From NCBI GenBank assembly GCA_017937865.1, contig JAGBCU010000023.1, forward strand, positions 1 to 32,523: 32,523 nucleotides of DNA, in the 5' to 3' direction. Of the stretch, positions 16,467 through 25,402 are shown in pieces. Every line of letters starts with the position of its first letter. Positions within the stretch are counted from its first letter, which is position 1. Source of the DNA: Clostridia bacterium. GTDB lineage: Bacteria; Bacillota; Clostridia; Oscillospirales; Acutalibacteraceae. Both the position numbers and the translations under genes were made by a program. The notes under the pieces are model-generated. The model made no database searches and was not told where the DNA came from. It was given only the letters and a program-made list of their open reading frames with translations.

Positions 16467-17387
16467 TTAAAAGAATGTTTCAATAATTTTTTTGGAGTTT
16501 TGCGGTGAATAGAGGAAATAGTCAATATGATTTCCCTCATAAAAATATTTAGGCTTTTGCTTAGTGCATTCACCGTCAAATGCATCTACGATTATTAGTT
16601 TGAACTTCATTTTTTCAGGGATAATGCTTTTTATATAAACGCTTGCCTGTTGGCCTTCAAAAACACCGCTTGCATATTCCGAAAGTCCTGCAAGGTTCGG
16701 TGCTAATTCAATAAAAATTCCGTAGTTTTCAACACTTCTTACGATTCCGCTTACCGTTTCACCTACATTAAAGTTATTTGCATTTTCTTCCCAGGTTCCT
16801 AACAACTCCTTGTGAGAAAGAGTAACCCTTCCGAATTCGTCGAAGGTTTTGATTATAACCTTTATATCGTCACCTACGTTAAAGCGTGCATCGGGGTGAG
16901 GTATTCTTGAAACTGATATGTTATCGATAGGTAAAAGTGCGGTTACACCGCACCCGATATCGCAAAATGCCCCAAAGGCTTCAAGATGTGTAATTTTTGC
17001 GGTTGTTATATCGCCTGTGGCGGTGTTAGCTAATACATTTTCCGTGAATTCTTTTTGTACGTCGCATCTGCTGAGAATGGCAGTTTTTTTGCCGTCCGTT
17101 TCCGTTATTTTTCTTATTTTAAACTTTACAGGCTTGTTTACTCTCGCGATTATTGCAATATCCTTTACAGTACCTTCTTTTATACCTATAGCACATTCTT
17201 CGCGTGGAATAATCCCGTGAATAAAGCCGAAATCAATATGTAAATTGTGCTCTCTGTCACAATATGACGTACGGGCTTCTAAAATACGGCTTTCGTTATA
17301 AGCATTAACAAAACCGTCTGAAGTAGATATTGCTTTTAAGTTATCTTGTGTATTAATTAAAAATCCTTCGGGAGAATACCTTAACAT
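16467..17387 (-). CDS. S1-domain RNA-binding protein
   Basis: A 306-residue protein with at least two S1 (OB-fold) repeats: one around 125-190 (AKITHLEAFGAFCDIGCG to GRVTLSHKEL) and one around 200-270 (GIVRSVENYGIFIELAPN). A weaker S1-like stretch lies near 55-115 (FGFIHGIIPREECAIG). S1 repeats bind single-stranded RNA. It is shorter than a full ribosomal protein S1 and lacks an IspH fusion. The start ATG follows AGGTGAT. It is transcribed away from the DUF951-prfA operon across a 109-base gap, so its context is translation-related. A precise role is not known to me. Confidence 0.75.
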   Translation of the reverse strand: MLRYSPEGFLINTQDNLKAISTSDGFVNAYNESRILEARTSYCDREHNLHIDFGFIHGIIPREECAIGIKEGTVKDIAIIARVNKPVKFKIRKITETDGKKTAILSRCDVQKEFTENVLANTATGDITTAKITHLEAFGAFCDIGCGVTALLPIDNISVSRIPHPDARFNVGDDIKVIIKTFDEFGRVTLSHKELLGTWEENANNFNVGETVSGIVRSVENYGIFIELAPNLAGLSEYASGVFEGQQASVYIKSIIPEKMKFKLIIVDAFDGECTKQKPKYFYEGNHIDYFLYSPQNSKKIIETFF

Positions 17388-17435
17388 TTACTTATCACCT
17401 ATTCTGATATTTTTTATTTTTGTTTTTACTTACTC

Positions 17436-17464
17436 TTTAATTTTATGTAAAAGTATGTTATAAT
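17436..17464 (+). promoter_or_regulatory. Promoter of DUF951-prfA operon
   Basis: TTTAAT (17436-17441), a 17-base spacer and TATAAT (17459-17464) with TGT directly before it, an extended -10. It ends 32 bases before the chosen GTG start. Confidence 0.65.
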
Positions 17465-17496
17465 ATTTCAGAAAAATATAATTGGAGGAATTTTTG

Positions 17497-17688
17497 GTGG
17501 ATATCAGAGTCGGCGATATTCTTGAAATGAAAAAGCAACACCCTTGCGGTTCAAAGCAATTTAAAGTGTTACGTTCCGGTATGGATTTCAGATTGCACTG
17601 TATGGGTTGCCAAAGAGAATTTTTAATTCCTCGTTCAAAAGCAGAAAAAAATATAAAAAAAGTTACCAGGGAGGAAGACAATGCTTGA
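17497..17688 (+). CDS. DUF951 family small protein
   Basis: A 63-residue protein matching DUF951 along its length: start [19 protein letters not shown], two cysteines in LHCMGCQ, and a basic tail. The HPCG plus C-x-x-C arrangement could bind a metal; the role is unknown. I choose GTG at 17497, because GGAGGA is 7 bases upstream and family members begin with this motif. A TTG at 17482 falls inside the ribosome binding site; a TTG at 17494 is a less likely alternative. Its stop overlaps the prfA start by 8 bases, so the two are translationally linked. Confidence 0.85.
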   Translation: MDIRVGDILEMKKQHPCGSKQFKVLRSGMDFRLHCMGCQREFLIPRSKAEKNIKKVTREEDNA

Positions 17689-18754
17689 TAAGCTTCAACA
17701 GGTTGAAGACCGTTTTATAAAAGTAAACGAGCTTTTGTGTCTTCCCGAAACAGTTTCAGACCAAACGAAATATACGGCACTTATGAAGGAACTGAAAAAT
17801 CTTACACCGGTTGTTGAAACTTACCGTGAATACAAAAAAACGGTGAGCGACGGCGAGGCGGCTAAAGAGATGCTTTCAGAGCATCCCGAAAAAGAGCTTC
17901 GGGAATTGCTTGAAATTGAGGTTGAGGAGTGCAAAGAAAAAGCGAATGAGCTTTCAGAACAGCTAAAAATACTTCTTTTACCCAAAGACCCCAATGATGA
18001 CAGAAACGTTATTATAGAAATCCGTGCAGGTGCAGGCGGGGAAGAGGCTGCGCTTTTCGGTAACTCTCTTTTCAGAATGTATTCAATGTATTCTGAAAGC
18101 AGAGGGTGGAAAAGTGAAATTCTTTCAGTTAACGAAACCGGTCTTGGCGGTATAAAAGAAATCAGCTTTATGATTGAGGGTGAGGGCGCTTATTCCCGTT
18201 TTAAATTTGAAAGCGGTGTTCACCGTGTTCAAAGAGTTCCTGAAACCGAATCAGGCGGTAGAATTCATACCTCAACCGTAACTGTTGCCGTTTTACCTGA
18301 GGCTCAAGAGGTTGATATTGATATAGACCCTACCGATTTGCAGATAGATACTTACCGTTCAAGCGGTGCAGGTGGTCAGCACGTTAACAAAACCGAATCT
18401 GCTATACGAATTACTCATATTCCTACGGGTACGGTGGTTGAATGTCAGGATGAACGAAGTCAGCATAAAAACCGTGACCGTGCTATGAAGATTCTTCGTT
18501 CAAGGCTTTTAGAGGCTGAGCGTGAAAAGCAAAATGCCGAAATTGCAGATGAACGTCGTTCACAGGTCGGAACGGGTGACAGAAGTGAAAGAATAAGAAC
18601 CTATAACTTCCCTCAAGGCAGAGTTTCAGACCATAGAATAGGTCTCACGCTTTATAAAATCGAAGCTATTATGAACGGCGATCTTGATGAAATTATAGAT
18701 TCTCTTATAACTGCGGATACTGCAGAAAAACTCAAAGCATCAACAGAGGAATAG
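17681..18754 (+). CDS. prfA: Peptide chain release factor 1
   Basis: A 357-residue RF1, which recognises UAA and UAG in the ribosomal A site and triggers peptidyl-tRNA hydrolysis. The GGQ motif is at 231-233 in [15 protein letters not shown]. The stop-codon reading PxT tripeptide is at 187-189 (Pro-Glu-Thr) in [14 protein letters not shown]; it is PxT rather than the SPF of RF2. [10 protein letters not shown] marks domain 2. The ATG overlaps the end of DUF951. No prmC (glutamine methyltransferase for GGQ) lies next to it, unlike in many Firmicutes. Confidence 0.97.
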   Translation: MLDKLQQVEDRFIKVNELLCLPETVSDQTKYTALMKELKNLTPVVETYREYKKTVSDGEAAKEMLSEHPEKELRELLEIEVEECKEKANELSEQLKILLLPKDPNDDRNVIIEIRAGAGGEEAALFGNSLFRMYSMYSESRGWKSEILSVNETGLGGIKEISFMIEGEGAYSRFKFESGVHRVQRVPETESGGRIHTSTVTVAVLPEAQEVDIDIDPTDLQIDTYRSSGAGGQHVNKTESAIRITHIPTGTVVECQDERSQHKNRDRAMKILRSRLLEAEREKQNAEIADERRSQVGTGDRSERIRTYNFPQGRVSDHRIGLTLYKIEAIMNGDLDEIIDSLITADTAEKLKASTEE

Positions 18755-18757
18755 ATT

Positions 18758-19789
18758 TTGAAAACAGAGCTTGTTAAAATTACCGTCAACGACGGTGATG
18801 ATATATTCAGTAAAGCAACTGAATTACTCAAAAACAATGAGGTTGTAGGTATGCCCACCGAAACCGTCTACGGTCTTGCGGGCAATGCTTATTCATCAGT
18901 TGCCGTTAGTAAAATATTTGAAGCAAAGGGCAGACCCACTGATAATCCGTTAATTGTTCATATTTCTGAATTTAACGAGATTTACGAATTAGTAAAATAT
19001 GTGCCCGACACTGCAAAAAAACTTGCAGAAGCCTTTTGGCCGGGACCTCTTACAATGATTTTACCCAAGTCGGAAAAGGTGCCTTATTGCACAACGGGAA
19101 ACCTTGATACCGTTGCGGTGAGGTGTCCCTCTCATCCGATTGCAAGAAAGCTGATTAAGCTTTCAGGGCTTCCTCTTGCCGCACCCTCGGCAAATCTTTC
19201 AGGAAAACCGAGTCCCACGAAAGCAGAACACGTTTTTGAGGATTTAAACGGAAGAATTCCTTACATAATTGATGGCGGTGACTGTGAAGAGGGTGTTGAA
19301 TCAACTGTTATAACTCTTGCAACTGAAACACCCCGTCTTTTAAGACCCGGTAACGTTACCTTGGGTCAGCTGAAAGCCGTTTTAGGTAAGGTTGAGGTTG
19401 ACGATGCAGTTTTAAATCCATTGAAAAACAACGAAACTGCAGCTTCACCCGGAATGAAATATAAGCATTATTCACCCGATGCTCAGATTACTTTAGTAAA
19501 AGGTGAGTATAAAGCTTTTTGCGAATATATAAACACTTGCAATTCAGAGGGTGTTTATGCTATGATTTTTAATGACGATGATGCAAGTAAGCTTTCGGTA
19601 CCATATATTTTTTATGGCTCTGAGGATTATAAAACGTTGTCCCACTCATTGTTCGATTCATTAAGAATTCTTGACAAAAAAGGTGCAAAGCACTGCTTTG
19701 TAAGATATCCTGATGATGAAAACGACGATAATCTTGCAGTATTAAACAGACTTTTAAGAGCCGCAGGCTTTAACGTTATTAAAGTCTAG
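18758..19789 (+). CDS. L-threonylcarbamoyladenylate synthase (Sua5 type)
   Basis: A 343-residue enzyme that makes threonylcarbamoyl-AMP from threonine, bicarbonate and ATP for the t6A37 modification of ANN-reading tRNAs. The YrdC domain shows PTETVYGLAGNA, KGRPTDNPLIVHI, FWPGPLTMIL and SANLSGKPSPT. After the linker around SPGMKYKHYSP comes the Sua5 C-terminal domain, so this is the long form rather than TsaC. The start is a TTG 3 bases after the prfA stop, with GAGG inside the prfA end 8 bases upstream; no better start is available. The other t6A genes (tsaB, tsaD, tsaE) are not in the window. Confidence 0.93.
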   Translation: MKTELVKITVNDGDDIFSKATELLKNNEVVGMPTETVYGLAGNAYSSVAVSKIFEAKGRPTDNPLIVHISEFNEIYELVKYVPDTAKKLAEAFWPGPLTMILPKSEKVPYCTTGNLDTVAVRCPSHPIARKLIKLSGLPLAAPSANLSGKPSPTKAEHVFEDLNGRIPYIIDGGDCEEGVESTVITLATETPRLLRPGNVTLGQLKAVLGKVEVDDAVLNPLKNNETAASPGMKYKHYSPDAQITLVKGEYKAFCEYINTCNSEGVYAMIFNDDDASKLSVPYIFYGSEDYKTLSHSLFDSLRILDKKGAKHCFVRYPDDENDDNLAVLNRLLRAAGFNVIKV

Positions 19790-19816
19790 TTTATTTAAAC
19801 CTATCATAGAGGGGTG

Positions 19817-20419
19817 ATGAGGCTGAGGAAACTTATTGGTCTTACCGGTAAGACGGGTGCAGGTAAATCTACGGTATCTGCTTATTTTAAAGAAAAAGGT
19901 GCATATATTATAGATGGTGACGTTGTAGCCCGTAACGTTTTTAACGTTGATAAAACGCTTATAGATAAGCTTGTTGGTGCCTTTGGTAATATCTTAAATG
20001 AGGATAAAACGTTAAACCGAAGCGAGCTTGCTAAAAGAGCTTTTTCTTCGCCTGAAAACACCGAGCTTCTTAATTCAATAATGCATCCTGCTATTAACAG
20101 GCTGATTGAGGATGAAGTAGAAAAAGCTTTTGAAAACTACAACGTAGTAGTTGTTGATGCCGCTGCAATTATTGAATCGGGCTTTACAAAAAGGTGCGAT
20201 TGTATTATAATTGTTACAGCGCCTGTAGAAATCAGAAAAAAAAGAATTATAGCAAGAGATTCTTTGAGCGAAGAGAATGCGCTTATACGAATCAACGGTC
20301 AAAAGGACGATGAATTCTATCTTTCAAAGGCTGATTTCGTTGTGAATAACGACGGGGATAGCGAAGAGCTGAAGGCTCAGCTTATAAAACTTGAAAAGGA
20401 GATTTTTACCGTTGAATGA
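19817..20419 (+). CDS. coaE: Dephospho-CoA kinase
   Basis: A 200-residue P-loop kinase that phosphorylates the 3'-hydroxyl of dephospho-CoA, the last step of coenzyme A synthesis. Seen: LIGLTGKTGAGKST (Walker A), IIDGDVVAR, MHPAIN, VVVDAAAIIESG and the lid region around RIIARDSLSEENALIRI. The start is uncertain. GTG at 19814 and ATG at 19817 both lie almost inside the GGGGTGAT ribosome binding site, while an in-frame CTG at 19823 would sit at ideal distance. I report the ATG. Its stop overlaps the next gene by 8 bases. Confidence 0.93.
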   Translation: MRLRKLIGLTGKTGAGKSTVSAYFKEKGAYIIDGDVVARNVFNVDKTLIDKLVGAFGNILNEDKTLNRSELAKRAFSSPENTELLNSIMHPAINRLIEDEVEKAFENYNVVVVDAAAIIESGFTKRCDCIIIVTAPVEIRKKRIIARDSLSEENALIRINGQKDDEFYLSKADFVVNNDGDSEELKAQLIKLEKEIFTVE

Positions 20420-21005
20420 ACGCAGGAAAATACAACTCAAATTATTAACGGTAATCACGGCACTCCTTTTGGTTTTTGTAATTATTCTATATAATTGCAT
20501 AATTCTTACCGCACAAACGCTTTATCCTAAAAAATATAGCGATTTGATAGAAAAGGTATCAACCGAGCTTGAAATTGAGTCGGTGCTACTGTATGCAATG
20601 ATTGAAACTGAAAGCGGTTTCGATAAGGATGCAGTATCAGATGCCGGTGCTATGGGGTTAACCCAGATAACCCCCGAAACGTTTCAATGGTTACAAACAA
20701 AAACTAAAACCTCATACGGTGATGAGGCATTGTTTGAGCCTGAAATATCAATATATTTTGGGGCGTTTTTTATTAAACTGCTGTTGGATGAGTTTAAACA
20801 CGTTGATGTAGCCTTTGCAGCGTATCACGCAGGCAGAGGTCAGGTTAACGAATGGTTAGCAGACCCTCGGTATTCATCCGATGGCGAAAATCTTGAAACG
20901 ATACCGTTCAAAGATACTTCCAATTACGTCAAAAAAATTAATAAAAATATAAAAAAATACAATAATATTTATGATATGGGGTATGATTATGAAAAAGACA
21001 TTTAA
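20412..21005 (+). CDS. Membrane-anchored lytic transglycosylase (SLT family)
   Basis: A 197-residue protein with an N-terminal membrane anchor (about residues 9-30) and an SLT domain that cleaves peptidoglycan glycan strands to 1,6-anhydro ends. The catalytic Glu is most likely Glu67 in IETESGF; AMGLTQITPETFQWL and AAYHAGRGQVNEWL are the other family motifs. I choose TTG at 20412, which follows AAAGGAGA by 9 bases and overlaps the coaE stop by 8 bases; the TTG at 20391 lies before that binding site. Acts outside the cytoplasmic membrane, attached by its N-terminus. Confidence 0.9.
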   Translation: MNERRKIQLKLLTVITALLLVFVIILYNCIILTAQTLYPKKYSDLIEKVSTELEIESVLLYAMIETESGFDKDAVSDAGAMGLTQITPETFQWLQTKTKTSYGDEALFEPEISIYFGAFFIKLLLDEFKHVDVAFAAYHAGRGQVNEWLADPRYSSDGENLETIPFKDTSNYVKKINKNIKKYNNIYDMGYDYEKDI

Positions 21006-22341
21006 ACTTGTAAGCTTGATTTTATGCGTAACTCTTCTTCTTTCTGTTGTTTCCGTAGGCGGCTTTGCGGCAGAAAAGAAGGATTACGTAATCGTTTCTC
21101 CTTACGAAGACGTTATCTGGTCAGGTGAAGGTGCTTGGGGTGCATATAAAGGCACTCTTCATTCTCACACAACCTACAGTGACGGTAACCTTACTCTTGA
21201 ATCAATGATTAAAGAGTATTATGAGCAGGATTATGATTTTGTTGCAAACGCAGACCACGGTGTTACGGGTGTTGAATGGAACAGACATCCCGAGCAGCAG
21301 CTTTTATACTGCTACAATCTTTTTAATCTTAAACACTTGACAGATGAAGAGTTTGAGCAGATTACAAACGGTACATATCCTCTTTACGACGGCACAATAA
21401 GAAATAAGAAAATGGTATGTGTTACAGGTGCAAACGAGCTTAATAACCTTACCGTTACAAAGCCTCACGTAAACGGATATTTCCTTCCTGAAGAGGCTGC
21501 TTTCGGTTACGGCGGTACTGAGAATGGTTATGACGAGGCGTTGAATTATATTGAGAAAAACGGTGGTCTTTCTCACATCAACCATCCCGGTGACTGGCTT
21601 TACACAAATGATAATCCCGATGCAGTTAATAACCCTGATAATGTTAAATTCTTCGGTGATTTAATCCTTAAATACGATAGCTGTTTAGGTACAGAGGTTT
21701 TCAATGAGGACAACGGTGTAGATGGCTATGATAGAATTCTTTGGGATAACCTTCTTATGTATACTCTTCCTTACGGCAAAAACGTTATTGCATTCAGTAA
21801 CACAGATGCTCATGACCATGAAAATATTGATACTTCCTTCAATATCTTTATGATGGAAGAAAATGACGTTGACCATATCAAAGAAACAATGCAGAGCGGT
21901 GCATTCTTCTGCGTAACAAGAAAGCTTCGCGTTACAGATATCGGACCTTACGAAGAAATAGATGCAATGAACACAGATCTTCCTTATCCTGTATTTACAA
22001 GCGTTGAGGTTGATGACCATGCTGTTTTAGCTACTGCGAAGGATTGTGACTATGTTCAGTTTATAGCTGACGGTAAAATCATCAAAACAGTTGAAAATAC
22101 AGACGGAACATTCTTTATTAACCTTGACGAAATTGAAGGTGCTGAAGATTTCGACTACATCCGTGTAGAAGCTTTCGGTGAAGGTGGCATTTGTCTTACA
22201 CAGGCTCTTGTTATTGAAGATGGTAGTGATAAAAATGAGTATCAGGAGCAACCTAAGACAGAGCTTGAAAAGTTTATTTATATTATTAAAGGTTCAATAA
22301 TCTGGGGCTTACTCAGAGAGCTTTTTGGATTTACTAACTAA
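20989..22341 (+). CDS. Secreted PHP-domain metal-dependent phosphoesterase
   Basis: A 450-residue exported protein. A clear signal peptide (MKKTFKL, hydrophobic core, GFA-A cleavage region near residue 25) is followed by a PHP domain: LHSH at 57-60, NADHG, a His in GLSHINHPGDW and the distal NTDAHDHEN. These are the usual ligands of a di- or trinuclear metal site. A small beta domain follows, and the chain ends with an amphipathic aromatic tail (FIYIIKGSIIWGLLRELFG) much like that of the hydrolase at 23847-25385. I choose the ATG at 20989, 7 bases after TGGGG; it overlaps the transglycosylase end by 17 bases. Substrate unknown: exported PHP proteins are often annotated as phosphatases of sugar or nucleotide esters. 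Confidence 0.85.
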   Translation: MKKTFKLVSLILCVTLLLSVVSVGGFAAEKKDYVIVSPYEDVIWSGEGAWGAYKGTLHSHTTYSDGNLTLESMIKEYYEQDYDFVANADHGVTGVEWNRHPEQQLLYCYNLFNLKHLTDEEFEQITNGTYPLYDGTIRNKKMVCVTGANELNNLTVTKPHVNGYFLPEEAAFGYGGTENGYDEALNYIEKNGGLSHINHPGDWLYTNDNPDAVNNPDNVKFFGDLILKYDSCLGTEVFNEDNGVDGYDRILWDNLLMYTLPYGKNVIAFSNTDAHDHENIDTSFNIFMMEENDVDHIKETMQSGAFFCVTRKLRVTDIGPYEEIDAMNTDLPYPVFTSVEVDDHAVLATAKDCDYVQFIADGKIIKTVENTDGTFFINLDEIEGAEDFDYIRVEAFGEGGICLTQALVIEDGSDKNEYQEQPKTELEKFIYIIKGSIIWGLLRELFGFTN

Positions 22342-22380
22342 TCTGCTCAAATAATTGTACGTGCTTTTAGGAGTGTTATA

Positions 22381-23772
22381 ATGGCAACGGTTGAAGAATT
22401 TAAAAAGGAGCTTTGCTACAAAGCTGATAATGCAGGTGCAACCTTAAGCGTTGAGGAAATCGCCAAAGCGGATGCATTTGCTGAAGGCTATAAAAAGTTT
22501 TTAAACGAAGCAAAAACTGAAAGAGAAGCAACTCAGGTTGTTCTTTCTCAGGCAAAAGAAAAGGGCTTCCAGGAATTCGTTCCGGGTAAAAAATACGAAG
22601 CAGGGGATAAGCTTTATTACGTAAACCGTGATAAAGCAATAATCCTTGCTGTTATAGGTAAAAAGGGCATCGATGAAGGCGTTAAGATTGCGGCGGCTCA
22701 TATTGACTCCCCCCGTCTTGACCTTAAACCCAACCCTCTTTACGAGAGCGATGAAATTGCTCTTTTCAAAACCCATTATTACGGCGGAATTAAAAAGTAT
22801 CAGTGGGTTGCAATTCCTCTTGCACTTCACGGTGTAGTTGTAAAAAAAGACGGTACAAAGGTTACCGTTAAAATCGGTGAAGAGGAATGCGAGCCTAAAT
22901 TCGTTATCTCTGATATCCTTCCTCATTTAGGAGCAGAGCAGGCTAAACGTACTCTTTCAGAGGGTATAAGCGGTGAAGAGCTTAACGTAATCGTGGGTAG
23001 CAGACCCTTTAAGAGTGACGAAGGCAGTGAGCTTGTAAAGCTTAATATCCTTAAGCTTTTAAATGAAAAATACGGTATAGTTGAAAGCGATTTCCTTAGT
23101 GCAGAGCTTGAAGTAGTACCCGCATTTAAAGCTGATGATATCGGCTTTGACAGAAGTCTTATCGGTTCTTACGGTCACGATGACAGAGTTTGTGCATACC
23201 CCGCAGCAATGGCAGCGTTTGACATCGAAGCTCCCGATTATACGGTTATTTCTGTTCTTACCGATAAAGAAGAAACAGGCTCAGACGGTAACACAGGTCT
23301 TCAATCTTCTTATCTTAAATATTTTATCGCTTACCTTGCAAAAGCGAACGGACTTGAGGTTTATCAGGTGCTTTCAAAGAGCGAATGTCTTTCTGCTGAC
23401 GTTAATTCTGCATACGACCCCACGTTTAATTCTGTTTTTGAGAAGAATAACACCTCTTACCTTAATAAAGGTGTTGTTATTACAAAGTATACAGGCGCAA
23501 GAGGCAAGAGCGGTACGAGTGATGCTTCTGCCGAGTATATGGGCAAAATCAGAGCAATGCTTGATAAAGCCAATGTTGTTTGGCAGATAGGTGAGCTTGG
23601 CAAGGTTGATGCCGGCGGTGGCGGTACAGTAGCAAAATATATCGCAAATCTTGATATCGACGTTGTAGATTTAGGCGTGCCCGTACTCTCAATGCACGCT
23701 CCCTACGAAGTAATTTCAAAGCTTGATTTGTATATGGCGTATAAAGCGTTCTACGCCTTCTTCAAACAATAA
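22381..23772 (+). CDS. M18 family aminopeptidase
   Basis: A 463-residue cytoplasmic M18 metallo-aminopeptidase, a family that removes N-terminal acidic or hydrophobic residues. Family marks: AAHIDSPRLDLKPNP with the first zinc-ligand His, the GSYGHDDRVCAYPA segment with the bridging Asp, DKEETGSDGNTG with the catalytic and metal Glu residues, and a C-terminal SMHAPYEV with the last His ligand. The start ATG follows TAGGAG. It is the last gene of the long operon and ends just before a strong hairpin terminator. The preference for Asp/Glu substrates cannot be told from sequence. Confidence 0.94.
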   Translation: MATVEEFKKELCYKADNAGATLSVEEIAKADAFAEGYKKFLNEAKTEREATQVVLSQAKEKGFQEFVPGKKYEAGDKLYYVNRDKAIILAVIGKKGIDEGVKIAAAHIDSPRLDLKPNPLYESDEIALFKTHYYGGIKKYQWVAIPLALHGVVVKKDGTKVTVKIGEEECEPKFVISDILPHLGAEQAKRTLSEGISGEELNVIVGSRPFKSDEGSELVKLNILKLLNEKYGIVESDFLSAELEVVPAFKADDIGFDRSLIGSYGHDDRVCAYPAAMAAFDIEAPDYTVISVLTDKEETGSDGNTGLQSSYLKYFIAYLAKANGLEVYQVLSKSECLSADVNSAYDPTFNSVFEKNNTSYLNKGVVITKYTGARGKSGTSDASAEYMGKIRAMLDKANVVWQIGELGKVDAGGGGTVAKYIANLDIDVVDLGVPVLSMHAPYEVISKLDLYMAYKAFYAFFKQ

Positions 23773-23781
23773 AACAAATTA

Positions 23782-23823
23782 AAAAGAACCTGTGAAAGTG
23801 ATTTCGCTTTCACAGGTTCTTTT
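23782..23823. terminator. Bidirectional terminator between M18 peptidase and secreted hydrolase
   Basis: A perfect 17-bp stem (23782-23798 with 23807-23823) and an 8-base loop, with A/T tails on both sides (AAAA before, TTTT within the end of the stem). It separates two converging genes and can serve both. Confidence 0.9.
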
Positions 23824-23846
23824 GTATAAAGTATCAAATTATAAAA

Positions 23847-25385
23847 TTATCCAAGCATCCATTTAAAGAATTCTTCAAAGAGAGTATAAATAAGCTTTGT
23901 AATTGTTAAGAAGCTTGTCATTTCACGGGCATCTTTAAATGCTTCCTGAATAGGTGTACCCTCGCGAGTGACGGGGATAAAGCTTTCGTGAACGGTATCG
24001 TTTTTGATGAATTGAGGATATTCTTCTAAATCAAAAACAGTTATCTGAGTATCGCTTGTGTGGAATATACCGTAAAGAACGTCGTGGCCTGAGTGCGTTG
24101 TTGAGTGAAGCATATTCTTTACAAACCAAGTGCATTCGGGAAGAAGACAGGTTGATGCATCAATCATTCTGTCGGGTGACATATATACCTTATCTGTGTG
24201 CTGAGCCTGCTTGTAATCATCGGGAAGGTATTCGCCGATATATGCACAAGTAGCACCTAAAGATGCATACTGAGTATCAACAGTACCGTCAGAGGTGTTT
24301 TTATAAGCGGTAACAAGAGGAGTTCTTTGAACGTTGTAGCCTGCAACGATATAAATGTTCGTGCCGTCTGCCTGCGCATTTCTTAAAAGCCTTCCTGCAT
24401 CCTGCTGAACGTCATAATGATAGAAATCTAATTTTTCAAGAAGCTTTCCGTGAGTTCTCTCGTCAAGCTTCATAAAGGTCTTTGCAGTTTCGTAATATTC
24501 ATCGGGAACAAAGCTCCAAATACCTGGCATTGTACCGAAGATAGGTATAAGAGCCTCATCAAAAACTCTGTCTTTAAGATTTAAAATGATGCCGTCTGCC
24601 ATACCTAAAATGTCACTCCAAAGGCCTGCCGCATCAAGCATTTCAATAAGTGAATAAAGTATCGCACCTAAGAAGTCGCTATCCATTGAGGGAAGAGCGC
24701 CCTCAGCGTATCTGATAAGTGCATCCTTATTAATCTCGAAAAGACCGTTATATAATTCACCTGCAACTGCAGTACCTTGTAAGGGGCAGTTTTGGAAAAT
24801 GATATTTTCTATATCCTTAGTGCCGTAAAGCTTAATATATGAAAGGGTTACAACGCCACCCATACTTGAAGCTCTGAATCTTACAGTGTCGTGCTTCGTT
24901 AACTCTTTTACCTCTTGAATAAAGGTGTGAAGCTTTTCTGCGTTTTCAACGGGGTCAAGACGGAAATCGTAACCGAAGTAATAGCTGTAATTATCACCGT
25001 GGTCGGCTGTATCGGGGTGGAACTCTTCAGAGGTTACTCTTTCGTGAGATTTACCCTCGTTGTCTAAAGCAAGCATACCGAAGGATGCATTAACGCAAGA
25101 AATAAGCACGTCACCGAATGCATCGTAATCCTTAGTTGAAATAAGGTCAGCCGCTGCACCTAAAAGGGGAGTGAAGTCGTTTAAAACGTCGTTGATGTCA
25201 GGTCTGAAAAGAGTTCTTTCGTTTTCAGTACCTGCGTCAAGGAAAACGTAACCGCTACCTAAAGCGGCAACGTAAATAATTGGTGCTTGACCGCAGCTAC
25301 AAGCGGTAACGTCAGCCGCAAGGCAGGGTAACAAACCGCATATTGAAATTATTACGGCAAGAATAGTTGCAAGAAACTTTTTCAT
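23847..25385 (-). CDS. Secreted alpha/beta-hydrolase (lipase/esterase-like)
   Basis: A 512-residue exported protein with a signal peptide ending near residue 24 (CLAADV). An alpha/beta-hydrolase core is suggested by a nucleophile elbow RASSMGGVV with Ser174 as probable nucleophile, preceded by DFRLDPVENAEKL and followed by VTLSYIKLYG, like lipases related to lecithin-cholesterol acyltransferases. The elbow reads A-x-S-x-G instead of G-x-S-x-G. Asp and His partners are probable in the C-terminal half (for example the STTHSGHDV segment) but not certain. The chain ends with FLTITKLIYTLFEEFFKWML. The start ATG follows AGGAGG. A single-gene unit with an inverted repeat in its leader. Substrate unknown. 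Confidence 0.72.
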   Translation of the reverse strand: MKKFLATILAVIISICGLLPCLAADVTACSCGQAPIIYVAALGSGYVFLDAGTENERTLFRPDINDVLNDFTPLLGAAADLISTKDYDAFGDVLISCVNASFGMLALDNEGKSHERVTSEEFHPDTADHGDNYSYYFGYDFRLDPVENAEKLHTFIQEVKELTKHDTVRFRASSMGGVVTLSYIKLYGTKDIENIIFQNCPLQGTAVAGELYNGLFEINKDALIRYAEGALPSMDSDFLGAILYSLIEMLDAAGLWSDILGMADGIILNLKDRVFDEALIPIFGTMPGIWSFVPDEYYETAKTFMKLDERTHGKLLEKLDFYHYDVQQDAGRLLRNAQADGTNIYIVAGYNVQRTPLVTAYKNTSDGTVDTQYASLGATCAYIGEYLPDDYKQAQHTDKVYMSPDRMIDASTCLLPECTWFVKNMLHSTTHSGHDVLYGIFHTSDTQITVFDLEEYPQFIKNDTVHESFIPVTREGTPIQEAFKDAREMTSFLTITKLIYTLFEEFFKWMLG

Positions 25386-25402
25386 AAAATTTCCTCCTAT
25401 AA

